A DNA stretch of 64,000 nt from Nephrocerus scutellatus. Its lineage: Eukaryota > Arthropoda > Insecta > Diptera > Pipunculidae. Below the pieces are notes generated by a model. It saw nothing but the letters and a program-made list of their open reading frames with translations, did not search any database and was not told the origin of the DNA. The translations under genes and the position numbers were made by a program. This document shows positions 1 to 10,765 of the stretch, piece by piece (the stretch's first letter is position 1; each line of letters starts with the position of its first letter). The stretch covers positions 113,242,930 through 113,306,929 of the forward strand of contig OX352762.1 of the NCBI GenBank assembly GCA_947095585.1, given 5' to 3'.

Positions 1-285
1 TGGTGGACTTTGTCAAACAATTTGATTAATTTGCTAACATTGTTGATTTTTGCCATTTTCCATATTTAAATGGCAAGTTAAGACGAATTGAATCGTCAGA
101 AAAGCAACAGCAAACTTTACGCATAGCCGAGACCTTTATTTGAAACATGTTAGCTAATTAAAATTAATCTTTAGTAGTAAACGTTTGGTATTACGCGAAG
201 AAGTCTGCTTTAATCTGAAACAAATTGCAAACTCGCGTTGAATTATTTTTTCGATTTGTTTTTTTTTTTATATTGTGATTCGTCA
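1..285. other. unassigned AT-rich DNA
   Basis: No coding similarity, tRNA-like fold or repeat copy was recognised. The stretch is A/T-rich with short homopolymer runs. Confidence 0.5.
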
Positions 286-289
286 ATGT

Positions 290-430
290 TCATCTAGTTC
301 TGAGCTATGTTTAAAGTTTCAAGTCTCCAGCTCAGTGGGAAGTTAGTTTAAAATCAATTACAAAATTCCAGCCACACAGACAGACATACACGAAAGCGAC
401 CTAATAAAAACATTTTAAAATGGGACGTCC
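290..430 (+). repeat. partial copy of dispersed repeat family (3' part)
   Basis: The order of words resembles the end of the copy at 3415-3838: a GGGAAG-like word, a TTAAAA..AATT.CAAAATT stretch, a run of ACAGACAGACA, and a final A/T-rich TAATAAAAACATTTT. Similarity is partial and was read by eye, so this may be an old truncated member or a chance resemblance. Confidence 0.35.
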
Positions 431-1475
431 GACTTTATAAAAATATGTTACATGTGTCGTCTTGGATTTAATTCGCTTATTTTACCTTCTCTGAAAGTTT
501 ATCCAACCTTATTGTTTAGCATAGAAAGCATTATTACTGAATATTTATCTGGCGACCAACAAATTATTGTAAAAATTTATACAATTTATTGGCTTATAAA
601 TACTAATCGAAGTGAAAAGGACGACATTCCGGCGGAAATAAGGGTTTTGAAAGTTACATGGTCTTCACGCTTAGAGATTTTCATTTGATTTTTGTTTGTT
701 TTGGTTTCAATCGGCAACGTTTGGCTCCTTATTGTTAACTTCTTTTTACAGCCGATTAAGTTCGGTAACCGTAATATCCCAAAAAAAAAAGAAGCAATGA
801 ATACAAAACCACTAAAATCTACCAATGGTGACGTGACTCAATAATGGCTTTCACATTCAGTAGTTTGTCCACCGACAGACGTTTATTTTGTCATGTTTTC
901 CATTAAAATAAATTACCAAGCACAAGTATTTCCATAGAAATTCGTAAAATGTCTTCGGAATTCCCTTTTACTCCTTTTACCTCCATTTTGCCCAAGTTGT
1001 AAAATGAGTAGACGACTTTTTCGCCGATGGTATAATTATTTATACCCCCATTTATATGAGTGACGACGACTTTATTATTTTACAATAATGCTTTCAGTTT
1101 TTTTACATAGTCAATATTTTATCAGTGCAGAACAAATCTGAAAAGTGATTCTCAACTATCTTGTCTAGACTCTAAACGCTGTATGTCGTACGTGCATTTA
1201 AAATATATTTAAATAACACGCTGTCATACCACTTGCTAATGCACAATACCGAGACGTTTAGGGATATGAGGAAATTTTTAAAAAACGACTTAAGGTAAAT
1301 GTAAATCCGAGACCTTTCTCTAAAACTATATTCCAGCCAAGCCAAGCCAATACCCGCTACGCCACAAAACCTACAGATTAAACGTCACTGTTTTGCAAAC
1401 TCTATAAGATTATCGTTGTAATCGTCACTCTCATTCTCATTGGTTTTGTGCATGATACTCATATAATTAATAACC
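431..1475. other. unassigned AT-rich DNA
   Basis: Short open frames on both strands (for example 452-688 plus and 586-825 minus) resemble no family I know and overlap each other antisense. They are probably chance frames. No host exon, promoter or RNA gene can be supported. Confidence 0.5.
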
Positions 1476-1477
1476 TT

Positions 1478-1625
1478 ACTAATATTATAAAGAGGTAATA
1501 TCGGTTCGTGTGTAGGAGGTACTCTTCGAAACTTCTGGACTGATTTTAAAAATTTCTTCACTAGTATTTAGAATGACCCCTCAGGGTGAACATAAGCTAT
1601 ACATTATACCGTTTAAAAAAAACTG
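1478..1625 (+). repeat. probable transposon terminal sequence
   Basis: The block starts with an AATATTATAAAGAGG word. It continues with a wording common in insect repeat ends: a pyrimidine/purine-rich stretch, then ACTGATTTTAAAAATT, then a GTGAACATAAGCTATA-like word. This order is familiar from interspersed repeats in many insects, but the family cannot be named from the sequence. The 86-aa open frame that follows (1632-1892) is lysine-rich, unrecognised, and may belong to the same repeat. Confidence 0.3.
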
Positions 1626-1943
1626 CCTTTAGTGACGACAAATTTTGTAACTAAACAACTAAAGTCGACAAAAAACGGTCAAGCGAAAGCATTTTTTAGG
1701 AACGCTGCAAACGGTAAGAGATATTTAATTGCTTTCTATAGAGAAGTTGTAGAAGATAAAAAGGTCTATAAAAAAGTTAATGATGAACTATTTCTATATG
1801 TTCTATATTGTGTGCTATGTGGTGAACTGTTCGCTGCGTTGCTTTCTATTCTGTGTTTTGTACGAACATCACGTCATATAGCGGCATCATAATCACTGTG
1901 TGCTATGTGTTGCGCTGCTTTCTGTGCTACGTTTTGTACGTTC

Positions 1944-3245
1944 TATCCATACTAATATAAATTTTAAAGTAACTCTGTATGTCTGGCTGTAAACTCTTCA
2001 CGGCTTGACGGATGGACCGATTTTTTTTAAATGTTCGTAATAGTCCGAGGATTATTATAGGTGCCTAGGAAATTGGAAAATTCAGGAAAAACTGAAAAAA
2101 ATGCCGTATTTCATGGGATTTATGTATGAACTCGCGACCATAACTCACAATTCGAATACGTTATAGGCTACATTTTTGGTTCAGTGGTGGATAGGTGGGG
2201 ATGGGCCTTAATGGTGTGCGGTGGTTTCAGTGGGGTAGCGTTCAGTTTAGTTGGGTCAGTAGGGTGTGAGGGGCAGACTGGTATTTTAGCTTTTAGTGGG
2301 TCTAAACGGTATCTTGGAGGTGTGGGTCGGCGGTTCCCGGATAACGCCGGGGTTAGGTTAACAACTAGTAATCTATATACTAGCTGACCCGACAGACGCT
2401 GTCCTGTCCCACTTTCAATAAATTTGTTTGTAATCGTTTTGTGAACTTGTGAAAAGCTTTTTGTTTTGCGATATCGAGTCACAGTATTAGTCACATCATT
2501 GTGTTACATCTTTTAATTTTGGGTCTTTTAGGGTCTTTTGGGGTTCTTTTGGGGGTCTTTAATGATTTTTGGGGATTTTGAGGGACTTTCGAAGGTCTTT
2601 TTGTGATTCTTTTCGGGGTCTTTTGTGGTCTTTTGGAGATCTTTTTGCCCACAAAATCAAAGAAGAAGCTGTCAAATGACATTTGCGCACGTAACTCAAA
2701 CAATTGGAATCTATTGGAACAGAAATGAAATAACGACTTTTGCTGGACAGATCGCGAATCAACACAAATTTAATTTTATTTTAAGTTAGGCTGGAATGCG
2801 TTTTTCCAAAGTTTTAATTTCTCCTAAAACATTCAATAGAGTTATTTCCTCAAAATATATCCAATTTATCGTTTTCCAAAATTTCCCGAATTTTATTTTG
2901 CTAAAAATATCTCCGGGAAAATAACGAACAAAACAATTTTTGCTGTTTATCCGAATTTTTCGACTTTCCTTTGTAATTGTGTTTGTTTCCTAGGACTATA
3001 ACGAACAAAACAAAAAAAGAATTACGCTAATCCATCCTTCGAATCGTGAGTTATGGTCGCGAGTTCATACATAAATCCTATGGAAAACAACACTTTTTTT
3101 TTTTTGTTTTTTTTTTCACTTTAAAACCTATTCTCATACCTACCAAATATACATATAAAAATTTCATAACAATCGGTCGAGCCGTTTCGGAGCAGTTGAG
3201 ACCCAAACACCGTGACACGAGATTTTTATATATTAGATATATATA
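1944..3245. mobile_element. Helitron-like non-autonomous element with inverted ends
   Basis: The left part (1944-2165) is the reverse complement of the right end (about 3036-3245). The clearest arm is 2110-2157 against 3036-3083, about 45 bases with only a few mismatches. Both arms run out to a TATATTAG-like edge. The middle carries a TAGCTGACCCGACAGACGCT word (2390-2400 region) and a G/T-rich tract. A third, direct copy of the arm lies at about 35815-35865, next to a Helitron helicase relic, which is why I assign this to a Helitron group. It carries no transposase. It could be two adjacent copies in opposite orientation instead of one element. Confidence 0.5.
2515..2650 (+). repeat. degenerate GGTCTTTTGGGG tandem tract, G4-like
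   Basis: The word GGTCTTTTGGGG and variants recur about every 10-20 bases. Bases 2521-2555 contain four G runs of 3, 3, 4 and 5 separated by loops of 7, 6 and 7 bases, which fits the canonical G-quadruplex pattern on the plus strand. The same tract type recurs at 35140-35402 beside a Helitron helicase end, so it looks like an internal part of one Helitron family. Confidence 0.7.
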
Positions 3246-3414
3246 TATAAATGAAGGTCTGTTGGTTTGTAATACGACACTAAAACTCAAAAATTAGACA
3301 GCCAATTCGGCTGAAACTTTCACAGAATATGCGTCTTAACAAAATCTCCACTGAACTAAACTAAACTAAGCCACACGGTGCAAATACGATCTGATAGGCG
3401 GCGTTATGTTTAGG
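3246..3414. other. AT-rich spacer, possibly a second repeat end
   Basis: A short (AT)n run, then a stretch beginning ATGAAGGTCTGTTGG that reads like another repeat terminus. No coding content was seen. Confidence 0.3.
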
Positions 3415-3838
3415 TTTACAAAAAGTGTTGTCCATCGGATTTGAAATTTGAAGAACATCGGGTTAATTTTTTTAAAACATTTGTTGGGCCCCCATGACCC
3501 TAGGGCTCGGGGTCTCCAAAATTTTTACAGAAAGTTTTGTCCATTGTAGATACAATTTTTAAATTTTTTTTACAAACAGTATTGTCCATCCTATAAACAC
3601 ATGCGTATAAAATTTAAAGAAAATCGGGTTAATTTTTAAAAAATATATGTTGGCACCCCCCAACCCTGAGGTCCGAGGGGACCAAAATAATAGAAAGTGT
3701 TCACATCGGAAATACACATGTGTGCAAATTTCCAATGAAATCGGGTTTTTGGAAGTGGGTTAAAAATTGATCGCAAAATTTCACGACAAACAAACAAACA
3801 AACGGGCAGGCGAAGTTAATATAGAGATTTTAAAAAGG
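3415..3838 (+). repeat. dispersed repeat family, long copy
   Basis: Three internal sub-blocks each carry an AGTGTTGTC(C)AT-like start and an AATCGGGTTAA-like end, separated by G/C-rich patches (CCCCCATGACCCTAGGG type). The last sub-block has the hallmark word ATACACATGTGTGCAAA. The end is a run of (CAAA)n followed by GAAGTTAATATAGAGATTTT. Related copies lie at 15300-15600, 41495-41695, 46570-46740 and 56915-57085. No coding capacity was seen. The family may be a non-autonomous element or an untranslated region of a larger one. Confidence 0.65.
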
Positions 3839-5545
3839 TTGTGATGGTAAGAGGATTGTTGCACAATTGGAAACCTCCAGTGTATTATAATTATTATCGA
3901 AACAAGACATTTTAAATTTTAAATTAAGGAATTAAAAACAGTTGCATTCGAAATTGCCATTTTCATTTAACAAAATATGGAATAAAAAAAGTTGTTTGTC
4001 TTATAAATTAAAGTGAATAACTTTATATTCTAATAACCACAACTCTTCAAACATTTTATTATTTTGTCAACGGATGATATCATGACGAGAGAATAAAACT
4101 CTCAAGCTTATATTATGTTACTTATATCATGTACTTTGTATATTTTATTATAAATATATAGCTAATGAATGATTAAAAAATTTCACGTTAAGTCACCTCA
4201 TCTGTTTTTTACGTACATATATGAAAAATTAGCAATCCGCCCAAACACCAATTAATTTATAACTGTGCAATTATACTGTACGAATATTTCCCGCATTCAT
4301 TATTTAATCAATTAGTTCGTGGAATAAATGTTAATTTATTTTTTTATCATAATGTTGTATATTAATAATAAATTAATTAAAAGCATTTATAAGCTGCCCC
4401 CCCCTACTTTGAGTATTCGGTGAGTTAATTTCGGATCAGAACCATGTGGTTTTTTATCTTCAAATTAGAACTTTTAGTTAACCGAAGTTCTGAGAATATA
4501 AAAATCATTTGCAAAAGAATTTATAAAACTAATTTAACTCAAAGAATAGAATTATGAATAATTGAACTGATGAGAACAACTCAGCTGACTATACTGGGTG
4601 AATTGACATTTGTCGTTTACTTGTTACATATTATTACGCCTGGTCAATAATTAGCTGAAGAAAAACTTTTAGCTTTTCATTAACTAATTACATATACTTA
4701 TAAGTACCATTTGCCTAAATACCTTAATTAATTTCCATTTAACGACGATGGCATTGCTCACTGTGCTCAGTTCAAATAAAAATCAAGGCCATTAAAAATT
4801 CCAATTCAATATTGTCCAAGAAATTCGGGGTTGCTATTAGTTGTTAACGCCCAACCTTATGCGCAATTAACGTAAAAGTGGATGGCAAATAACATTGGAA
4901 GTAACAAACTAAATGTCTCGAGTGAAGTTAAAAGTTACAAAGTTATATCCATTTTAGAATATGTAATGACATATCATTACAAGGCACGTTTGAAGAAAAT
5001 CATATCCTTTGCTCTGCCAGTTTTGTTGGCATATCATTTATTAATGGTCTGCCCGATGTAAGCGTTCGTGCGAGCAGTAAGGCAATGAGGACTTCACCTA
5101 CATAAATAAATCACAAAGTCAGGTACATCATTTTTGTCGTCAAATTATGATCATCAATGGGTTTAAAATATTAAATACAATTGAATATGAGCTGTTGTCA
5201 GCAGCTAACGACTTACTACAAAAATATTATATCATTTTGCATTATCTTTGGTAGTTTAGGCTCTTCTATTTAGTAGCGTGAAGGTAGATGATAGTTTTTG
5301 GGTTTTTAAAAATTATCTTTACGTCGTGTCGAAGTTGGTTAAAAAGGACCTCAAAGAAGTCGACAAAAAATTCAACCCATCACACGCGCCACACGCGACA
5401 CGAGTCATACTCGGAATATAAAAAAATGCTATTTTGGACTTATACACTTACAATTGGTTGAAAATACAGACAAAAGAGGATCAAGTCTAGTTGAATAAAA
5501 GTTTTTAAAAAGTGTGATTACTGTGACTCACGATATCACGATTGA
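3839..5545. other. unassigned AT-rich DNA
   Basis: No open frame with recognisable similarity was found. A run of eight C at about 4397-4404 is the only compositional oddity. No RNA gene or repeat copy was seen. Confidence 0.5.
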
Positions 5546-5550
5546 CACAT

Positions 5551-7262
5551 GTTTTTTTTATAATTCGCGCACGCCTTAAGGGGTTTTCACCCTTATATTG
5601 CTCGGCTATGTATATGCTTGGAACAGCGTGGGCGTTTAGGAAAACGAGCAGAAAAGAGGAGATGTATATGAGCTTGTGTTTTGAATGCCTGTGGATTATA
5701 GTGATATGCGGAGACACAGCTTGGTAGAGCATTCCTCATACGTGATGTACGGCTGAAAAACGAATCCCTAATGTTAACCGTACGTCCGAAGATGGGCTTA
5801 AGGGTAAACTGATGAGCATTTAGAGCGGCATGAGTATTGAGGAGAGGTGGCATGCAGCTGGCTATTTCTCTTGAGAACCGCTGGTGGAAGAAGCGATAAA
5901 ACAGTGACAAGTAGTAAACGTTTCTGCGGCGTTCAAGCGAATCTATTGATCTTGCTGTATTTGCATAACCGATAAGTTTTATCGCGCGGTTTTGTATTCT
6001 ATATGATATGACAATTGTACTCAAGCTTATGGCGAACAAAATCCTTGTAGATAGTAGCCAGATCAAAGGGGGTGAAATGTTTCTTGCACGGGGTTAGAAA
6101 ACCTAAACATTTCGCAGCATTTTTGGCGACGGTAAATATGTGGTCATTCCAACAAAGCTTGTCGTTAATGCACATACCGAGAATTTCGAGATTTTCAGTT
6201 TCCTCGATGCAAGTGCCATTCATGGATAATGGCATTGGATTTAAGATTCGCTTAGACAACAGGAGATATCAATGGGTTTTGGAAGCATTAAATCCTACTC
6301 GATTGTTTTCTACCCATTGTTTTATGCTGTCTAGGTCAGAAAATGACGTGCTCATCATACTTAGTTGTTTGAGTTACACATGAGAAGTAGAGGAACTTTC
6401 CACAAACTTGTATGTAAAGGTGAAAGTGCTGTCGTCAGCGAAAGAGTGAACTGGATTAGAAGTTACAGATAAGAGATTATTAATAAAAATTAGAAAGAGT
6501 TTCGGGGACAAAATAGAGCCCTGGGAATCGCCAGCATTTAAGTGATGTACTTTAAACTTGAAACCCTTTCAATACAACTCCAAAAGATAGCTTCTAATCC
6601 AGTGGTGAAGCAGTTTATCATCGACTCCATAAGCACACATTTTTGACAAAAGAGCTTGATGCCAAACTCAGTCAAATGCCTTAGAAATATCGAGTGCAAC
6701 AGCTTTGCTTTCACCAAATTGATGCACAGACCGCTTCAACTGTTCGGTGATATATACCATCAAATCACCAATAGAACGTTGCCCACGAAATCCGTACTGC
6801 CGGTCACTAAGGATTTCATTGGTTTCAAGATATTTCATGAGCTGAAAATTTATCAGCGTTTCCATGACCTAGGAAAACATAGCACTTATGGGTCGGTATA
6901 AAGAACGAGACTAATGCTCGCCCTTTTTGGTATGGGCTGGACAAATGTTTTCCAACTTCTCGGGAAGAGTTTAGAAGATTAGGATAGATGGTAAAGCTTA
7001 CGCAATGGTAATGCCAGAACATCTCTTCAGAACTAATGGGGAAATACCATCTGGCCCAGCAGATTTGTGAGTGTTGAGATCGTATAAAACTCTAGACACT
7101 GCACGAGTACGAATGAAGATCTGTCCCATAGAGTGTTCAATACTCAGAGATTCAAGCGGCAGCAATGCACAATGTGGAAGCGTGGAGCTATCTGCAAAAT
7201 GCGCAGCAAACTGATTGGCATTGTCTATAGAGCTAACAACTGGACATCCAAAAAACTAAGAT
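5551..7262 (-). pseudogene. LINE family A copy 1: reverse transcriptase relic
   Basis: A 5'-truncated non-LTR retrotransposon ORF2. On the minus strand it begins at the RT N-terminal linker, around a SSIDNANQFAAHFA segment near 7240. It passes LSDRQYGFRGQRS and KAVALDISKAFD (about 6680-6790) and the SQGSILSPKLFLIFIN block (about 6480-6535). It then reaches the catalytic FADDST (6422-6442) and a long thumb/C-terminal part with ILGMCINDKLCWNDHI (about 6100-6190). Several frameshifts and stops break it. The 3' end is a short A tail, seen as T8 at 5552-5559. The endonuclease domain is missing, as expected for 5' truncation. The clade is a Jockey/CR1/L2-type APE LINE and could not be narrowed. Confidence 0.88.
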
Positions 7263-7944
7263 ATCTTAAAAACATAACACAATCCGATTGTAGCGTTTAT
7301 TTTCAAGGCGGTATATTAGTACGCTTGTGGTAAGCTTTATGTGTATCTAATTCGAATAAATTTTGTAGAAGCTTGCAGTCGATAGAACTTTTGTAATATT
7401 TACATAAAAAAGTTAATATACTTTATGTGGGGGAAACAGCACTCATACTATCTCATGCTATTAACCAAACAATCTAAATTGTAATTTATGTTAATGCAGA
7501 CGTAACAAATGCAATACTCACTCGGTGTTTTCTTATGTGTAAAATGGAGTGTACGAGTAAATACACAAGTTACGACCAGATTTAGACCAAAACGTGACGT
7601 TTTATATTCACTTTGCATACTCCCGTTGCCTGAGTTTCCTTTTCCTGTTTCCTTTCCTGAAATGTTCCGGCATTGTCGCATACTTTTGTATTCTACCCTA
7701 TTTCAAAAACTTTATAAATTTTTTTAGACATAACGAGTGCACACAACTGTTGGTCCAGATTTGGCATAGATGTTCTGCGGCTCTCACTTAATGGCAAGGC
7801 GCCGTTTTTTTTTTTTAACTGTACAGTTAAACACTTTGTTAACTTTTTGGGGACATCGACATACAAACATCTAACACATGCTTTATGGATAAGCAGTACC
7901 AACTCTTAGGTGTTAACGTTTCTTTAAAATTAATATAAAATGGT
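7263..7944. other. unassigned DNA between LINE A and RTE relics
   Basis: Open frames at 7509-7727 (plus), 7448-7681 (minus) and 7693-7902 (minus) overlap each other and resemble no family I know. Nothing can be supported here. Confidence 0.45.
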
Positions 7945-8940
7945 TTTTCTCATCCTCATCATATTTGACTTCTGAGCTCTCGCAAAAAATATCTCCACCT
8001 CCCTCTTTCTAGCCGATCTCATCCAGTTTAGCATCATTAAAGACTTGGCTCCCTGGTATGAGACATCTTTTTAGCGTAGGCCTATCCCGCCTCGCTGTCG
8101 TGTTCGATAAATCCTACTGCAAAGGAACATAAATGAGCAGAATCTTCTTCACTCATTAGAGCTAGGTATTCTACCGACCAGCCATCTAATCACAAGGCCT
8201 TAATATTCGTCTATTATAAATATATTGTCATTAGTGGATCCTCCAATTCCATTAAGCAACTCTTAAAAGAGCACGTCAAATCGCTCCAAGATGCCTTTAA
8301 GGTCAAGGATCAGATTACCCTCTTTGTCTTCGCAGTATGTGCAACGCGGTGCATATTGCAAACTCTTTGGTGGAAATTCGACGCCTGGTGCGGTCCTCGT
8401 TCGTTGTACTCAGTTCAAGTTCATGACGAAATTCTTTTCATAGAATGCTTTCTTTCGCGTTTTACTTTTTTTCATATCTTCTGAGCAATTTATATCCCTT
8501 TATGCGTTTCCGTTTCTATGAGATAGTTGCATTGCTCAGTACGTAATATTCCTACGTTTAGGCGCTAGCCTTTACATACATCATCGCACCAGTTGTTCCG
8601 ATATTTACGGTTAATGAATAAATTGGGGTTAGCAGTACTAATGACCGTATTTTTAAGGCCTGTCCTTAACTTTTCTACCACCGGTATCTTAACCCCAAGA
8701 CTTACTCCATTTAGGAGCAGTCCTTTCGCTTGGCAGTAGTTGTTTCTAGCATATTCGGTACTGAGGTCAGCCGTGTTAACTCGAATCAGATACAGTCTTT
8801 CTTGGTTATGCAATACGCGCTAGGAGCACTATACGATTTGATCGAGTCGAAAACGGCGAAAACGGGGAGTACGTCAGGTTTGGGTAGTGGTGGCGGTCTA
8901 CCAACACGTGGTTCAATTAATTTTGCGTATATTTCATAGA
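7945..8940 (-). pseudogene. RTE-type LINE with RT domain deleted
   Basis: On the minus strand, about 8935-8820 resembles the endonuclease C-terminus (LNHVLVDR-type segment). The frame at 8813-8565 is the linker between endonuclease and RT, with RVNTADLSTEYARN and the NRKYRNNWCDDVC pattern (usual form WFDDEC). Bases 8400-8270 read YCEDKEGNLILDLKGILERF, the conserved lead-in to the RT domain. The RT itself is absent. The sequence passes to a C-terminal piece (about 8120-7945) ending in a KYDED-type tail and ATGATG, as in the fuller copy at 33485-35125. The element is broken by an internal deletion plus stops. Confidence 0.7.
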
Positions 8941-9090
8941 CAACTTTCAAATTTAAGAAAATATTAACAATGACATATTGTTCAGTGGCTATATCTATAT
9001 CTAATATCACCTAAGTTTTTATAATTATGAATATGTAAATAAATAAACACAACATTTATATATGTGAAAATAAAAGTATTTCCAATTATT
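8941..9090. other. AT-rich spacer
   Basis: No coding or repeat content was recognised between the RTE relic and the 20-bp array. Confidence 0.4.
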
Positions 9091-9325
9091 GTAAATCAGA
9101 TAGCGTACTGTATTAAAGACTCGTTAACTGAAATTCAGATTCGTTAGCTGTAATTCAGATTATTCAATTAGAACTCAGAAAGGATCATTGTAATTTAAAA
9201 GCGTCAACTGTATTTCAGATTATTCAGAAAGTATTAATTGTAATTCAGATTCGTCAACTGTAATACAGATAGCGTCAATTATAATTTAGATAACATCAAT
9301 TGTTTTTCAGTAACATCACTGTGAA
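9091..9325 (+). repeat. 20-bp minisatellite, about 11 degenerate units
   Basis: Units of TCGTCAACTGTAATTCAGAT and variants follow one another. Starts at 9121, 9141, 9161, 9181, 9201 and 9221 are in exact 20-base register. One unit is extended to 30 bases (9221-9250), then units resume at 9251, 9271, 9292 and 9312. Two or three weaker units precede 9121. There are no spacers between units. Confidence 0.85.
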
Positions 9326-9598
9326 CCTATTGCAATGAATTCTGATGTAAACAAAACAAAATGAGCCGATTATGTCCAAACTTTAAATGATAACATTCAA
9401 GAAGAAAAACGTGGAAGAAATAGTGTGGATTAATGAAACTAATTTTATTTTTTTTTGTCTTCGAAAAGCTGTTACCAGAACAGGGCAACAAATTCCACAT
9501 CAAGAGGCCCCAACGTTCTTGCACTTGGAGCAATTCGGGTGGCTGGTATTGTAGGGATGGAACAAAGGAGATCTTCGTTCAATGAACAGTTGGCCAAT
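9326..9598. other. spacer before RNase H LINE
   Basis: No recognisable content, except that the last ~60 bases may be decayed upstream sequence of the LINE that follows. Confidence 0.3.
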
Positions 9599-9599
9599 G

Positions 9600-10765
9600 C
9601 TTGGGTAACATCATTAATGTAGCAGTAGCGAGAAAGGGAAAACTAACTGGCCGACTCTATGCTGAGCATTCTGTCTCTCGCGAGGCAGTGGATAACAACA
9701 TACCCCGCGAAAAGGTTTCCTGGGCTTTAAGAAGTTTTTCGGTATATAAGACTCCTGGCCTGAATGGCATACAGCCAATTATGCTACATAAGTCACTGGA
9801 GCTGTCGACTTCCTGGCTAATGAAGATTCTCAGAAGCTGGCTCCTACCCAATTATGTCCCCCGAAGCGGCAGGGATGGCTCTCTGGCTGTACACAGCTGT
9901 TGTACGGCCAATTCTTACCTATGGATTATTGGTCTGGCGGCCAGCGATGGAGAAAAAGTATAACGCCACAAAACTCAGCAGATTATAACGATCAGCATCA
10001 GCAGGCATCACAGGAGCTCTTCGGTCTTGTCCGACTGATGCTCTTAACACCATCTTGCACCTATTACCTTCTGACATATTTACCAAGTATATTGCGACGT
10101 GCAGTGCAGTACGACTCAGAGAATCTTGGTGGTTTGCTACTAAAACACACGGGCACTGTATTATAATGCAGACAGTACCTGAGGGCATAATACCATCATC
10201 TACTGACTACTGCATCCCTAAATTTAGCTTTAACTCCTCGCTTAGCGTCGAGTTTCCTACCAGGGGAAGTTGGAGGGATGGGACAATAACTAGGCAATTT
10301 GACATAACAATATTCACTGACGGATCCAAGATAAACGATGGAGTCGGTGCAGGTATCTTCTCGGAGGATCTAAATCTGTCACGGTCATACAAGCTACCCG
10401 ATTTAGCTAGCATCTTTCAGGCAGAGATTATAGCAATTAGGGAGGCCTGCAGGGCACTAAGGTTCAGTAACGCACAAATCGGATGGGGGGCACATGCGTT
10501 GATAGCCAATCTACCATAAGGGCGATTTATGCGACCACCATAAACTCGAGACTTGTAAAACAGTGCCAAGAAGAATTGGCCTCTATTAGACAATTCCTGG
10601 ACATCACCATAGTATGAGTGCCGGGGCACAGTAATATATTGTGTAATGAGAGGGCGGACGAATTTGCTAAGATGGGCGTCGCTATGAACACCGTTTTCAC
10701 AATCTTACCTTTTTGGTAACATGATGAGACACATATAAAATAACAAACTTCACAGCCCAAAAACA
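9600..10765 (+). pseudogene. RNase H-bearing LINE, RT core deleted
   Basis: Bases 9601-9845 encode the start of an RT region. The PREKVSWALRSF segment is followed by SVYKTPGLNGIQPIML, matching the family pattern 'KSPGPDGI.P..L', then NYVPRSGR where families read 'YVPKAW'. The sequence then jumps to the RT C-terminus (AVVRPILTYGLLVWRP, about 9890-9945; TGALRSCPTDALNTILHLLP, 10005-10065). An RNase H domain follows: TIFTDGSKINDGVGAG (about 10309-10355), FQAEIIAIREA (about 10417-10447), and VPGHSNILCNERADEFAKMG (about 10618-10678). The RT catalytic block is absent between 9850 and 9885. Family LINEs with this RNase H belong to the R1/I/Loa assemblage; the exact clade is unresolved. Confidence 0.88.

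Noticed and set aside
2110..3083. Inverted arms read as terminal repeats of a cut-and-paste transposon
   Set aside because: The arms lie well inside the element, no target duplication was seen, and a copy at 35820 has one arm beside a Helitron helicase.
9091..9325. Short regular repeats resembling a CRISPR array
   Set aside because: Units are directly adjacent with no unique spacers, and the genome is eukaryotic.
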